Shown in pieces: positions 24,499 through 33,665 of a stretch of 64,000 nt of DNA; the first letter of the stretch is position 1; every line of letters begins with the position of its first letter. Both the position numbers and the translations under genes were made by a program. Source of the stretch: Cycloclasticus sp. (GTDB taxonomy: Bacteria; Pseudomonadota; Gammaproteobacteria; Methylococcales; Cycloclasticaceae); the NCBI GenBank assembly GCA_040743155.1, contig JBFLJU010000001.1:434001-498000 (forward strand), read 5' to 3'. The notes beneath the pieces were generated by a model. That model made no database searches. It had not been told where the DNA came from and was given only the letters and a program-made list of their open reading frames with translations.

Positions 24499-25950
24499 AT
24501 GAGAGAAGTAAAGGGGTTTATTGATGGCGAATTTGTTAGCTCAGGTGAGTTTGGTGATATTTATTCGCCAACAACAGGAGAGTTGGTTTGCCAATATCAT
24601 AAAACATCGACAGCACAAGTAGATGAAGCGGTAAACGCGGCTCGTGTTGCCTTAAAAGGCCCTTGGGCAGGCTATTCAATACAACAGCGTGTTGATATTT
24701 TGTACAAAATTGCCGATGGGATTGATGCGCGTTTTGATGAGTTTCTTGCGGCAGAATGTTTGGATACAGGGAAACCTTACTCTTTAGCTAGCCATATTGA
24801 TATTCCTCGTGGTGCTGCAAACTTTAAAGTGTTTGCAGACACGATTAAAAATGCAGCAGATGAAGCGTTTCATATGCCCACACCTGATGGTACCGGTGCG
24901 TTGAATTATACGGTCCGTAAAGCAAAAGGCGTTATTGGCGTTATTGGTCCGTGGAATTTACCGTTGTTATTAATGACTTGGAAGATTGCACCCGCCTTAG
25001 CTTGTGGTAATACGGTGGTGGTTAAGCCCTCTGAAGAAACGCAATTAACATCAAGTCTATTAGGCGAGGTGATGAATGACGCGGGAGTTCCAAAAGGGGT
25101 TTACAACGTTATTTTAGGTAAGGGGCGTGAAGTGGGTGAAGCGCTGATTACGAACCCAGGTCTAGATGCTATAACCTTCACGGGATCAACGGCAACGGGT
25201 GAACGTATTGCAGCGGCGGCGTCGGTTGGCGTTCGTGATTCATCGTTAGAGCTCGGCGGCAAAAATGCAGGTATTGTGTTTGCCGATTGCGATATGGACA
25301 AGGCGATTGAAGGCACGTTGCGATCAGCTTTTGCAAATTGTGGTCAGGTTTGTTTGGGTACAGAAAGGCTTTATGTCGAACGTCCAATTTTTGAAGAGTT
25401 TGTTCAGCGTTTAAAAGAAGGCGCGGAAGCACTTAAATTGGGTCGATCAGACGATCCTGAAACGAATATGGGCCCACTGATTAGCAAAACCCACCGTGAG
25501 AAAGTGTTAGGCTATTACAAGGCTGCGGTTGATGAAGGTGCAACAGTTGTGACGGGTGGCGGAATACCAGAAATGCCTGATGATTTGGCCGGCGGGTATT
25601 GGATAGAACCGACTATTTGGACGGGACTATCTGAAACAGCGACGGTGGTTCAAGAAGAAATTTTTGGCCCTTGTACGCACATTCGCCCATTTGATACTGA
25701 AGAAGAAGCGATAGAATTGGCCAATGATACGCCTTACGGTTTGGCGTCCTCAGTGTGGACAGAGAATATGTCGCGTGGACACAGAGTAGCGGCTCAAATG
25801 GACACTGGCGTTTGTTGGGTCAATAGTTGGTTCTTACGTGATTTGCGTACGCCGTTCGGTGGCGCAAAACAATCTGGTACGGGTCGTGAAGGCGGCCATT
25901 ATTCATTGGAGTTCTATTCAGAGCTAACCAATGTTTGTGTGAAACTATAA
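24499..25950 (+). CDS. dmpC: 2-hydroxymuconic semialdehyde dehydrogenase
   Basis: An aldehyde dehydrogenase of about 483 residues that oxidises the ring-cleavage product to 2-hydroxymuconate with NAD+. The ATG at 24499 is preferred over a TTG nine bases earlier. Visible motifs are GPWNLPLLLMTWKIAPALAC near 150, the NAD-binding TFTGSTATGERI near 227, the catalytic Glu in ELGGKNAGIVF near 253 and the catalytic Cys in CGQVCLGTERLY near 287. FGGAKQSGTGREGG marks the C-terminus. Opens the 4-oxalocrotonate branch of the meta pathway. Confidence 0.94.
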   Translation: MREVKGFIDGEFVSSGEFGDIYSPTTGELVCQYHKTSTAQVDEAVNAARVALKGPWAGYSIQQRVDILYKIADGIDARFDEFLAAECLDTGKPYSLASHIDIPRGAANFKVFADTIKNAADEAFHMPTPDGTGALNYTVRKAKGVIGVIGPWNLPLLLMTWKIAPALACGNTVVVKPSEETQLTSSLLGEVMNDAGVPKGVYNVILGKGREVGEALITNPGLDAITFTGSTATGERIAAAASVGVRDSSLELGGKNAGIVFADCDMDKAIEGTLRSAFANCGQVCLGTERLYVERPIFEEFVQRLKEGAEALKLGRSDDPETNMGPLISKTHREKVLGYYKAAVDEGATVVTGGGIPEMPDDLAGGYWIEPTIWTGLSETATVVQEEIFGPCTHIRPFDTEEEAIELANDTPYGLASSVWTENMSRGHRVAAQMDTGVCWVNSWFLRDLRTPFGGAKQSGTGREGGHYSLEFYSELTNVCVKL

Positions 25951-25959
25951 GGATAAAAA

Positions 25960-26745
25960 ATGGATCAAGATAAAATAATACAATATGGCGACGAACTTTA
26001 TAACGCGTTAATTACGCGTCAAACGATTGCGCCAATTACCGAGCGCTCTCCAGAAGTGACAATTGAAGATGCTTATGCCATCCAAAACCAAATGATTTCT
26101 CGTCGTATTGAGGCGGGTGAAAGTATTGTTGGTAAGAAAGTAGGTTGTACCAGTCAAGTGGTTATGGACATGTTAAATGTTAATCAACCGGACTTTGGTT
26201 ATTTGTTAACGGATATGGTGTATTCAGAAGGTCAAGATATTCCTATCTCTGAGACAATGATCCAACCAAAAGCAGAAGGCGAGATTGCCTTTGTGCTTAA
26301 AAAGGACCTATGTGGCCCAGGTCTAACTAATGCGGACATTTTGGCAGCAACTGAGGCCGTTATGCCTTGTTTTGAAATTGTTGACTCAAGAATTAAAGAT
26401 TGGAAAATTAAAATTCAAGATACCGTTGCGGATAACGCATCATGTGGTTATTTAGTATTAGGTGGCACAGCGGTTGATCCACGAAAAGTTGATTTAAGCG
26501 TTTGTGGTCTTACCTTAGAAAAAAATGGTGAATTGATGTACACCGGTGCGGGTGCGGCTGCCTTAGGCTCGCCTGTTAACGCAATGACTTGGTTGGCTAA
26601 TACAATGGGCGCTTTAGGCGTTACATTGAAAGCGGGTGAAGTTATTCTATCAGGCGCTTTATGTATGATGGTTGATGCTAAAGCGGGCGACTCCATGCGT
26701 GTGAGTGTCGGCGGTATCGGCTCTGCTTCAGTCCGGTTCGTTTAA
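25960..26745 (+). CDS. dmpE: 2-oxopent-4-enoate (2-hydroxypenta-2,4-dienoate) hydratase
   Basis: A 261-residue hydratase of the FAH-like decarboxylase/hydratase family; it adds water to 2-oxopent-4-enoate to give 4-hydroxy-2-oxovalerate. The family motifs GKKVGCTSQVVMDML near residue 55, PKAEGEIAFVL near 98 (metal-binding Glu pair) and FEIVDSRIKDWKIKIQDTVA near 132 are clear. It is a paralogue of the decarboxylase at 28719; these two enzymes normally form a complex that channels the unstable dienol. Confidence 0.93.
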   Translation: MDQDKIIQYGDELYNALITRQTIAPITERSPEVTIEDAYAIQNQMISRRIEAGESIVGKKVGCTSQVVMDMLNVNQPDFGYLLTDMVYSEGQDIPISETMIQPKAEGEIAFVLKKDLCGPGLTNADILAATEAVMPCFEIVDSRIKDWKIKIQDTVADNASCGYLVLGGTAVDPRKVDLSVCGLTLEKNGELMYTGAGAAALGSPVNAMTWLANTMGALGVTLKAGEVILSGALCMMVDAKAGDSMRVSVGGIGSASVRFV

Positions 26746-26769
26746 GAGAAAGTTTTAGGAGATTTATAG

Positions 26770-27675
26770 ATGGCGATAAATTGCGCAATGATTGGGTCTG
26801 GTAATATCGGTACAGACTTAATGGCAAAATTACTACGTAGTAACAACCTAAATCCAGTTTGGATGGTAGGTATTGATGAAGAATCGGATGGTTTGTTGAA
26901 AGCACGTGAAGCAGGGTTAAAAACCACGCATGAGGGTGTTGATGGGCTTATTCCACACATAGAAGCAGATAATGTTCAAATTGCCTTTGATGCTACGTCT
27001 GCCTATGTGCACGGTGAAAATAACCGTAAGTTACAAGAAAAAGGTGTGTTGGTCATTGATTTAACCCCTGCTGCTATCGGTCCTTTTTGTGTGCCGCCGG
27101 TCAACCTTAAAGAGCATGTTGGCGAACAAGAAATGAACGTCAATATGGTCACTTGTGGCGGGCAAGCAACGATCCCAATGGTTGCTGCTGTCAGTCAAGT
27201 ACAAGCGGTTGAATACGGCGAAATTGTTGCCACGGTAGCCTCTAAATCAGCAGGCCCAGGCACACGTAAAAATATTGATGAATTTACCCGTACAACAGCG
27301 CAAGCGGTAGAACAAATTGGCGGTGCCAAAAAAGGTAAGGCTATTATTATCCTTAACCCAGCGGAACCACCTTTAATGATGCGTGATACGGTTCATTGTT
27401 TAACTGAAACGACGCCAGACCAAGAAGCGATTACCGCTTCTGTTCATGCCATGATCAAAGAGGTGCAGAAATATGTGCCGGGCTATAAATTGAAAAATGG
27501 CCCAGTATTCGATGGTAACCGAGTGAGTGTTTTCCTTGAAGTTGAAGGTTTGGGTGACTATTTGCCTAAGTATGCTGGCAATTTGGACATTATGACTGCA
27601 TCAGCAACCAGAACAGCCGAAATGTTTGCCGAAGAAATTGAAAATGGCACATTAACGCTAAAGAAACAAGCTTAG
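26770..27675 (+). CDS. dmpF: Acetaldehyde dehydrogenase (acylating)
   Basis: A 301-residue enzyme that converts acetaldehyde to acetyl-CoA (or propanal to propionyl-CoA) with NAD+ and CoA. The N-terminal Rossmann motif [17 protein letters not shown] starts near residue 9. The catalytic Cys is in [12 protein letters not shown] near 130. It forms a bifunctional channelling complex with the aldolase encoded 8 bp downstream. An AGGAGA ribosome binding site precedes it. Confidence 0.95.
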   Translation: MAINCAMIGSGNIGTDLMAKLLRSNNLNPVWMVGIDEESDGLLKAREAGLKTTHEGVDGLIPHIEADNVQIAFDATSAYVHGENNRKLQEKGVLVIDLTPAAIGPFCVPPVNLKEHVGEQEMNVNMVTCGGQATIPMVAAVSQVQAVEYGEIVATVASKSAGPGTRKNIDEFTRTTAQAVEQIGGAKKGKAIIILNPAEPPLMMRDTVHCLTETTPDQEAITASVHAMIKEVQKYVPGYKLKNGPVFDGNRVSVFLEVEGLGDYLPKYAGNLDIMTASATRTAEMFAEEIENGTLTLKKQA

Positions 27676-27682
27676 GAGACTG

Positions 27683-28708
27683 GTGATGAATTTAAAAGGT
27701 AAAAAAATTAAATTGCATGACAACGCACTCCGCGATGGTATGCATTCGGTTAGTCATCAGTTTTCCATTGAAGACATGGTGCGTATGGCAGTGGCGCTTG
27801 ATGAAGCGGGGATGCCGTTAATTGAAGTGACTCATGGTGATGGGCTTGGTGGCTCATCAGTTAACTATGGTTTTGGCAGACATACTAACCGCGAGTATCT
27901 TGAAGCGGTTGTGCCGAAAATGAAGAACGCCAAAATTTCAGCATTATTGTTACCTGGTTTGGGAACGGTTGATGATTTAGCGATGGCAGCAGATTGCGGT
28001 ATTTCAACGATCCGTGTTGCGACGCACTGTACTGAAGCTGATGTCTCAGAGCAGCATATTATGAAAGCGCTTGAATATGGCTTAGACACCGTAGGTTTCT
28101 TAATGATGGCGCATATGACGACACCTGAAGCCTTGTTAGAGCAAGCTAAAAAAATGGTTGATTACGGTGCAAACTGTATTTATGCCACAGACTCAGCAGG
28201 CTATTTATTACCAGATGACGTCACCGATAGAATTGCGATTTTAAAAGCTGAATTTGGTGACAAGGTGGAGATTGGTTTCCATGGACATCATAACCTTGCA
28301 ATGGGTATTTCTAACTCGTTGGCAGCTATCGAAGCTGGTGCAACACGTATTGATGGATCTGTTGCTGGTTTTGGCGCAGGCGCAGGCAATACACCGTTAG
28401 AAGTGATGGTGGCCGTTTGTAATCGAATGGGTATTGAGACAGGCGTTGACGTAGACATGATTATGGATGTGGCTGAAGATATCGCTTTACCGTTAATGCC
28501 AACGCCAACAAGAATTGATAGGGATTCATTAACATTGGGTTATGCCGGTGTTTACTCTTCATTCTTATTGCACGCAAAACGTGCTGAGAAAAATCACGGT
28601 GTTCCAGCAAGAGAGATTTTGATGGAACTTGGAAGAATGGGTGCAGTGGGTGGTCAAGAAGACATGATCGAAGACGTAGCACTAGAAATTAAAAAGAAAT
28701 CAGCTTAA
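27683..28708 (+). CDS. dmpG: 4-hydroxy-2-oxovalerate aldolase
   Basis: A 341-residue DRE-TIM metallolyase that splits 4-hydroxy-2-oxovalerate into pyruvate and acetaldehyde. The metal and substrate motif [12 protein letters not shown] lies near residue 18, and the second metal ligands appear in [20 protein letters not shown] near 196. The N-terminal MM gives two ATGs three bases apart; the choice does not change the product. Tight coupling to dmpF is as in other meta operons. Confidence 0.95.
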   Translation: MMNLKGKKIKLHDNALRDGMHSVSHQFSIEDMVRMAVALDEAGMPLIEVTHGDGLGGSSVNYGFGRHTNREYLEAVVPKMKNAKISALLLPGLGTVDDLAMAADCGISTIRVATHCTEADVSEQHIMKALEYGLDTVGFLMMAHMTTPEALLEQAKKMVDYGANCIYATDSAGYLLPDDVTDRIAILKAEFGDKVEIGFHGHHNLAMGISNSLAAIEAGATRIDGSVAGFGAGAGNTPLEVMVAVCNRMGIETGVDVDMIMDVAEDIALPLMPTPTRIDRDSLTLGYAGVYSSFLLHAKRAEKNHGVPAREILMELGRMGAVGGQEDMIEDVALEIKKKSA

Positions 28709-28718
28709 GGGGAATGAC

Positions 28719-29507
28719 GTGAGTTTAGATAAAGCAACGATTGATAAACTAGCCGAGCACTTAGAGAACGCAGAATTAAATTGTGTTGAGGTGACAAAAA
28801 TTACAGATGACTACCCAGATATTACATGGGATGAATGTTTGGACGTGCAATGGGAAATTCGCCGTCGAAAAGAAGCGCGAGGCCATAAAATTGTCGGTAT
28901 GAAAATGGGATTAACGTCTGTAGCAAAAATGCGTCAGATGGGTGTCGAAACACCGTGTTATGGATTTTTGGCAGATTATTTTAGTTGTCCTGATGGTGCC
29001 GAAATTAAAATTGATGAATTGATTCATCCAAAAGTGGAAGCTGAAATTTCATTTGTTACCAATAAGGAGCTTAGCGGTCCAGGGTGTCATATTGGTAATG
29101 TGTTAGCAGCTACAGATTTTGTCGTGCCTTCTGTTGAAGTCATCGATTCGCGTTATAAAGACTTTAAGTTTGACCTTAAAAGTGTGATTGCCGATAACTC
29201 ATCATCATCTCGTTTTGTGACAGGTGGAAGAATGAGAAGTTTGGATGGACTAGACCTTAAAACACTCGGTGTTGTGCTAGAAAAGAATGGCAAAGTGGTT
29301 GATTTGGCAGCTGGTGCCGCTGTATTGGGACACCCCGCAGCGAGTGTGGCGATGTTAGTCAACTTACTAGCTGAACGTGGTGAAGTTCTTCCTGCAGGCT
29401 CTTTTGTGATGACAGGCGGGATGACAGCAGCAGTTGCTGTTGAGAAAGGTGATAGCATCACAGTTCGTTATCAAGAGCTTGGTTCTATCACGATGAGTTT
29501 TGTTTAA
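28719..29507 (+). CDS. dmpH: 4-oxalocrotonate (2-oxo-3-hexenedioate) decarboxylase
   Basis: A 262-residue homologue of the hydratase at 25960, with the decarboxylase variant of the motifs: GMKMGLTSVAKMRQMGV near residue 59, PKVEAEISFVT near 107 and VIDSRYKDFKFDLKSVIADN near 141. It removes CO2 from 2-oxo-3-hexenedioate, feeding the hydratase. It starts at GTG with a GGGGAATGAC leader, 10 bp after dmpG. Confidence 0.94.
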   Translation: MSLDKATIDKLAEHLENAELNCVEVTKITDDYPDITWDECLDVQWEIRRRKEARGHKIVGMKMGLTSVAKMRQMGVETPCYGFLADYFSCPDGAEIKIDELIHPKVEAEISFVTNKELSGPGCHIGNVLAATDFVVPSVEVIDSRYKDFKFDLKSVIADNSSSSRFVTGGRMRSLDGLDLKTLGVVLEKNGKVVDLAAGAAVLGHPAASVAMLVNLLAERGEVLPAGSFVMTGGMTAAVAVEKGDSITVRYQELGSITMSFV

Positions 29508-29521
29508 TAAGGAGGAATGAT

Positions 29522-29713
29522 ATGCCAATTGCACAAATCCACATGCTCGAAGGTCGTACTGAAGAACAAAAAGCGGCTGTTATTGAAAAGGTAACTGATG
29601 CTTTATGCGAAGCTGTTGGTGCGCCACGTGAAGCTGTTCGCGTTATGATTCTTGAAATGTCAAATACGCATTACGGTATTGGTGGTAAAACTGTAAAGTC
29701 TTTGGGGCGTTAA
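29522..29713 (+). CDS. dmpI: 2-hydroxymuconate (4-oxalocrotonate) tautomerase
   Basis: A 63-residue tautomerase-superfamily protein. Proline is the first residue after Met (MPIAQIHMLEGRTEEQKAAV), the catalytic amino-terminal base. Arg residues at 12 and 40 are in the expected places. It converts the enol product of DmpC to the keto form for DmpH. An AAGGAGG ribosome binding site precedes it. It is the last gene of the operon, followed by a terminator at 29801. Confidence 0.95.
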   Translation: MPIAQIHMLEGRTEEQKAAVIEKVTDALCEAVGAPREAVRVMILEMSNTHYGIGGKTVKSLGR

Positions 29714-29800
29714 AGAACAAAAGTATCCCAAAAGAGAGGTAACTATTTCATGAGGTGATGGGTTTTTTTTTACCAATTCGTGAAAAAAGTATTATTAAAA

Positions 29801-29831
29801 GAAAGGGCGCCTTTATGGCGCCCTTTCTTTT
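29801..29831 (+). terminator. Rho-independent terminator of the meta-cleavage operon
   Basis: GAAAGGGCGCC pairs perfectly with GGCGCCCTTTC around a TTTAT loop, followed by TTTT, 87 bp after dmpI. Confidence 0.88.
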
Positions 29832-29857
29832 GCTAGGCTTTTAATGATTTTAATTAG

Positions 29858-29874
29858 CTGGCATGAATTCTGCT
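29858..29874 (+). promoter_or_regulatory. Sigma-54-like promoter of the toluene monooxygenase operon
   Basis: CTGGCATGAATTCTGCT has GG at 29860-29861 and GC at 29872-29873, 10 bp apart; one position of TTGC is changed to CTGC. The start would be near 29885, giving a leader of about 59 bases to the ATG at 29944. It shares the CTGGCAT half with the promoter at 18096. Confidence 0.6.
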
Positions 29875-29943
29875 CTAGAGAATAAATAGTTTAGGTTTTA
29901 AATGTATTTTTGATAACTAAAAAATTTATATTAGGAGAAAAAC

Positions 29944-31440
29944 ATGTATCAGATACCACGGGCTGAATGGTATGACTTAACTCGGGCTACTAACTGGACT
30001 TATAGTTATGTATCTGAAGAGGAGATTTTCCCAGAAGAAATGAGTGGTAGTAGGGGTATCCCTATTGAGGAATGGGAAACTTATGATGAGCCTTACAAAG
30101 TAACTTATCCTGAATATGTGGAAATTCAACGCGAGAAAGATTCAGGCGCATATTCAGTGAAAGCGGCGTTGGAGCGTGATGCGTACGTTGATAGAGCGGA
30201 TCCGGGTTGGATCTCAACGATGATAGCGCATTATGGAGCGATTGCTGTTAATGAATACGCTGCGAGTTTGGCAGAAGCGAGAATGGCACGTTTTTCAAAA
30301 GCCCCAGGTAACCGTAATATGGCAACGTTTGGTACATTAGATGAAAATCGACACGGCCAAATTCAATTGTTTTTTCCGCATGCAAATGTAAAGCGCGGTC
30401 GGCAGTGGGACTGGGCACATAAAGCCATGCATACGAATGATTGGGCATCGATAGCAGCGCGTTCGTTTTTTGATGACATCATGTTATGTCGTGATGCAAT
30501 TGCGGTCTCAATTATGCTGACCTTTGGTTTTGAAACTGGGTTTACCAACATGCAATTCCTAGGCTTGGCGGCGGATGCATCTCAGGCAGGCGATCACACA
30601 TTTGCAAGCTTGATTTCAAGTGTGCAAACAGATGAAGCAAGACATGCGCAACAAGGCGGTCCTTCGTTAAAAATATTGATTGCAAATGGTAATAAAGAAG
30701 AAGCGCAAAAATTAGTAGATATTTCAATCTGGCGTGCATGGAAATTATTTTCGGTGTTAACAGGGCCCATCATGGACTACTACACGCCTTTAGAACATAG
30801 AAGCCAATCCTTTAAGGAGTTTATGGTTGAATGGATAATCATTCAATTTGAACGGCAATTAGCCGATTTGGGACTTGATGCACCTTGGTTTTGGGAAGAT
30901 TTGACAAACGATTTAGACGTAACACATCACGGCATGCACCTTGGTGTGTGGTATTGGCGTCCGACAGTTTGGTGGAATCCTGCCGCGGGCGCATCTCCTG
31001 AAGATCGTGAATGGTTGGAAGAGAAGTATCCAGGTTGGAACGACACATGGGGCAAATGCTGGGATGTTATTACTGAGAATTTAAACAATGGTCGTGAAGA
31101 TTTAACACTGCCTGAAACACTCCCGTACGTTTGTAATATGTGTCAATTGCCGATTGTTGGTACGCCAGGTGATGGCTGGAATGTGCAGGACTACCCTCTA
31201 GAATATGAAGGTCGTTTGTATCACTTTGGTTCAAAAGCAGATCGTTGGTGTTTTGAACAAGACCCAGAACGATATAAAGAACATCAAAATTTAATTGACC
31301 GTTTCTTAGCGGGTCAAATTCAACCAGCCGATTTACCAGGTGCACTGGCCTATATGGGCTTGGGTCCCGGTGAAATGGGTAAAGATGCACACGATTATGC
31401 TTGGGCGGAAGCGTTTAAAAAGCAAACAAAAGTAGCGTAA
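29944..31440 (+). CDS. tmoA: Toluene/benzene monooxygenase, diiron hydroxylase alpha subunit
   Basis: A 498-residue catalytic subunit of a four-component aromatic monooxygenase (Tmo/Tou/Tbu group). The diiron ligands fall at exactly the family numbering: Glu104, Glu134, His137, Glu197, Glu231, His234. Pocket residues Ile100, Ala107, Gln141, Phe176 and Thr201 match toluene 4-monooxygenase numbering, while position 103 is Asn. A YHS-like tail with CNMCQLP near 397 is present. It would hydroxylate benzene or toluene to phenol or cresol, the substrates of the dmp enzyme just upstream. TTAGGAG ribosome binding site. Confidence 0.93.
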   Translation: MYQIPRAEWYDLTRATNWTYSYVSEEEIFPEEMSGSRGIPIEEWETYDEPYKVTYPEYVEIQREKDSGAYSVKAALERDAYVDRADPGWISTMIAHYGAIAVNEYAASLAEARMARFSKAPGNRNMATFGTLDENRHGQIQLFFPHANVKRGRQWDWAHKAMHTNDWASIAARSFFDDIMLCRDAIAVSIMLTFGFETGFTNMQFLGLAADASQAGDHTFASLISSVQTDEARHAQQGGPSLKILIANGNKEEAQKLVDISIWRAWKLFSVLTGPIMDYYTPLEHRSQSFKEFMVEWIIIQFERQLADLGLDAPWFWEDLTNDLDVTHHGMHLGVWYWRPTVWWNPAAGASPEDREWLEEKYPGWNDTWGKCWDVITENLNNGREDLTLPETLPYVCNMCQLPIVGTPGDGWNVQDYPLEYEGRLYHFGSKADRWCFEQDPERYKEHQNLIDRFLAGQIQPADLPGALAYMGLGPGEMGKDAHDYAWAEAFKKQTKVA

Positions 31441-31492
31441 GCCTTAATTTATTTATTATATGTAATAGAAAGCCTAATATGTAGGTATCAAC

Positions 31493-31514
31493 AATCCCTA
31501 GCAAAGCTGGGATT
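31493..31514 (+). other. Stem-loop between tmoA and tmoB
   Basis: AATCCC and GGGATT arms, one bulged T, then AGC/GCT closing an AAA loop. No T run of terminator length follows, and a ribosome binding site for tmoB comes right after. It could set the ratio or stability of the subunit messages. Confidence 0.4.
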
Positions 31515-31531
31515 TTAAAGAGGAGAAAGAC

Positions 31532-31792
31532 ATGGCAATATTTCCGATTAACTCAAATTTCGAAGGTGACTTTGTAATGCAATTAGTCCCAGTGGATACA
31601 GAAGATACGATGGATCAGGTGGCAGAAAAATGTGCCTACCATTCAGTGGGTCGCCGTGTTGCGCCACAACCCGATAAGGTTATGCGGGTAAGGTTACATA
31701 ATGCCAATGCAAATTTCCCACGCGATATGAAAGTGTCGGATGCCGGTTGGCGACCTACGGAAACATTAGATATTATTTTTTCAGATCAATAG
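31532..31792 (+). CDS. tmoB: Toluene monooxygenase gamma subunit
   Basis: An 86-residue TmoB/TouB-type gamma subunit of the hydroxylase, recognised by FPINSNFEGDFVMQLVPVDT at the start and the family-typical RVAPQPDKVMRVRL near residue 47. It has a GAGGAG ribosome binding site. A 91-bp gap with a stem-loop separates it from tmoA, wider than the other gaps in this operon. Confidence 0.92.
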   Translation: MAIFPINSNFEGDFVMQLVPVDTEDTMDQVAEKCAYHSVGRRVAPQPDKVMRVRLHNANANFPRDMKVSDAGWRPTETLDIIFSDQ

Positions 31793-31809
31793 GTTGGAGG
31801 TATTAACAG

Positions 31810-32148
31810 ATGGCTTTTGAAAAGATTTGCACACTCGATGATGTTTGGGAAGGTGATATGGATACTTTTGAGACGGAGAATGGAACGCAGGTGCTTGTTT
31901 TAGGTATAGAGGGCGGTGACCTAAAGGCATTTCAAGCGATTTGCCCTCACCAAGAAATTGAACTAGTTGAAGGCGAGTTTGATGGCAAGGTGCTGACGTG
32001 TAAAGCGCACTTATGGCAGTTCGACACGGCAGATGGTCGAGGCTTAAACCCGACTGATTGCAAAATTGCTGAATACCCGTTAAAGGTCGAAGATGAAGAG
32101 GTTTTTGTCAATATAGACGGTATTGAACCCTTTACGGCGCACTCCTGA
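31810..32148 (+). CDS. tmoC: Toluene monooxygenase Rieske ferredoxin
   Basis: A 112-residue Rieske [2Fe-2S] protein carrying electrons from the reductase to the hydroxylase. Ligands are in CPHQEIEL near residue 45 (Cys, His) and CKAHLWQFD near 64 (Cys, His). Length and position match TmoC/TouC. The presence of a Rieske ferredoxin separates this enzyme from the phenol-hydroxylase type. Confidence 0.93.
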   Translation: MAFEKICTLDDVWEGDMDTFETENGTQVLVLGIEGGDLKAFQAICPHQEIELVEGEFDGKVLTCKAHLWQFDTADGRGLNPTDCKIAEYPLKVEDEEVFVNIDGIEPFTAHS

Positions 32149-32194
32149 GCTAAAACCAATGCGGCTTAAATGCCATGCTAAAAAGAGAATTATT

Positions 32195-32506
32195 ATGACG
32201 ACAAACCTAAAAGATGCATATAAACAAAATAAAGTGGGCCCAGTATTAAATGGTGGCGATGTAGCACAAGCAGCTATTGAGGCGGCCGAGTGGGATAACC
32301 CCGGTAAAGAAATTACGGTTGATGATAAAGGTGCTTATATAAGAATTTCTGCCGAACAGGAGTTGATTCTTACTCGAGAATCTATGGAGGAAGCGTTAGG
32401 GAGAGACTTCCAGATGCGTGAAATAGAGATTCATTTGGGTTCAATGGCTGGGCAAATTGAAGTAACGCCGGAACAAATCCGCTTTTATTTTGAAAAAACA
32501 CTTTAG
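32195..32506 (+). CDS. tmoD: Toluene monooxygenase effector protein
   Basis: A 103-residue MmoB/DmpM-family coupling protein. The ATG at 32195 with an AAGAGAA ribosome binding site is chosen over an upstream in-frame ATG at 32123 that would overlap tmoC and add non-homologous residues. [20 protein letters not shown] near residue 12 and [20 protein letters not shown] near 63 are typical of TmoD/TouD. Confidence 0.92.
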   Translation: MTTNLKDAYKQNKVGPVLNGGDVAQAAIEAAEWDNPGKEITVDDKGAYIRISAEQELILTRESMEEALGRDFQMREIEIHLGSMAGQIEVTPEQIRFYFEKTL

Positions 32507-32521
32507 TTAAAGGAATTAATT

Positions 32522-33517
32522 ATGAGTAATGAGCAGACAGAAACATTAAAGCCATTGAAAACATGGTCGCACCTTTCTAAACAACGAAAAAGGCCAAGTG
32601 AATACGAAATAGTCACTGCAAACCTGCACTTTCATACGAATAATAAAGATAAGCCATTTGAAGTGGGGCAAGGCGCAAAAATGAATGACTGGTATTTAAA
32701 GTACCGCAATAACAGCCCGTTGAAACATGAAGACTGGGATGCGTTTAGAGATCCTGAGCAACTGGTGTATAGAACCTATAATATTCTTCAAGAAGGTCAG
32801 GAGGCGTACGTAACTGGTTTGCTAAACCAGTTTAGTGAACGTGGTAATGATCAAATGATTTCTAAACAGTGGGCGACTGATTTAGCGCGTTTATATACAC
32901 CGTCGCGTTATATATTTCATACATTACAGATGATCGCCGCTTACCTTCACCAGATGTCACCGGCTAGTACCATTTCTAATTTGGGTACCTACCAATCAGC
33001 CGATCATTTACGCTGGGTTACGCATACCGCCTATCGAACCTGTGAACTTGCCAAAACTTGGCCTGATGTAGGTCTAGGTGAAAAAGAGCGAGAACATTGG
33101 GAAAATGACTCGGCATGGCAGGGCTTTAGAGAGCTGGCCGAGAGGGCTTTGGTAGTATGGGATTGGGCAGAGGCAACTATCGTTCTTGAGGTTGTACTGA
33201 AACCTGCGGTGTCAGCGGCTTTGCAAAAACAATTGGGGTTAGCGGGTGCTGAAAATGGTGATACTTTATTATCACTTTTAAATGATGCGCAAATGCGCGA
33301 TTCGGAACGGCATCAACGTCAAACACAGAAACTAATAGAGTTTGCGTTAAGTAACGAAGGTAACGCGTCAATTATTCAGGGCTGGGTTGATAAGTGGCAG
33401 CCATTAGCTGATAAAGCGGTTGAGAGCTATTGCGCAGCCTTAACAGACTTACCCGATGCGGCGGAGGAAGCAAAGGCCTATATGACGTCTATAAGGCACT
33501 CGTTTGATTTAAAATAG
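32522..33517 (+). CDS. tmoE: Toluene monooxygenase hydroxylase beta subunit
   Basis: A 331-residue beta subunit without iron ligands, homologous to TmoE/TouE. Typical stretches are KTWSHLSKQRKRPSEYEIVT near residue 13, EDWDAFRDPEQLVYRTYNIL near 71 and TYQSADHLRWVTHTAYRT near 157. It is the last tmo gene; a terminator follows 20 bp later and no TmoF-type reductase is present. Confidence 0.93.
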   Translation: MSNEQTETLKPLKTWSHLSKQRKRPSEYEIVTANLHFHTNNKDKPFEVGQGAKMNDWYLKYRNNSPLKHEDWDAFRDPEQLVYRTYNILQEGQEAYVTGLLNQFSERGNDQMISKQWATDLARLYTPSRYIFHTLQMIAAYLHQMSPASTISNLGTYQSADHLRWVTHTAYRTCELAKTWPDVGLGEKEREHWENDSAWQGFRELAERALVVWDWAEATIVLEVVLKPAVSAALQKQLGLAGAENGDTLLSLLNDAQMRDSERHQRQTQKLIEFALSNEGNASIIQGWVDKWQPLADKAVESYCAALTDLPDAAEEAKAYMTSIRHSFDLK

Positions 33518-33536
33518 CTTGGTTGGCTAATGAGAG

Positions 33537-33568
33537 GCCGTGCAAGGATTAATTGCACGGCTTTTTTT
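33537..33568 (+). terminator. Rho-independent terminator of the toluene monooxygenase operon
   Basis: Perfect 9-bp stem GCCGTGCAA/TTGCACGGC, 7-nt loop, then a run of seven Ts. Confidence 0.9.
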
Positions 33569-33665
33569 GTGTATAGAAGGTATTAAAAAATATATAATAA
33601 ATCATTAAAGTCTAATGTTTTGAAAAATAAATAGTTAGTGTGTTCAAAGTAAAAATAGTGATCGT

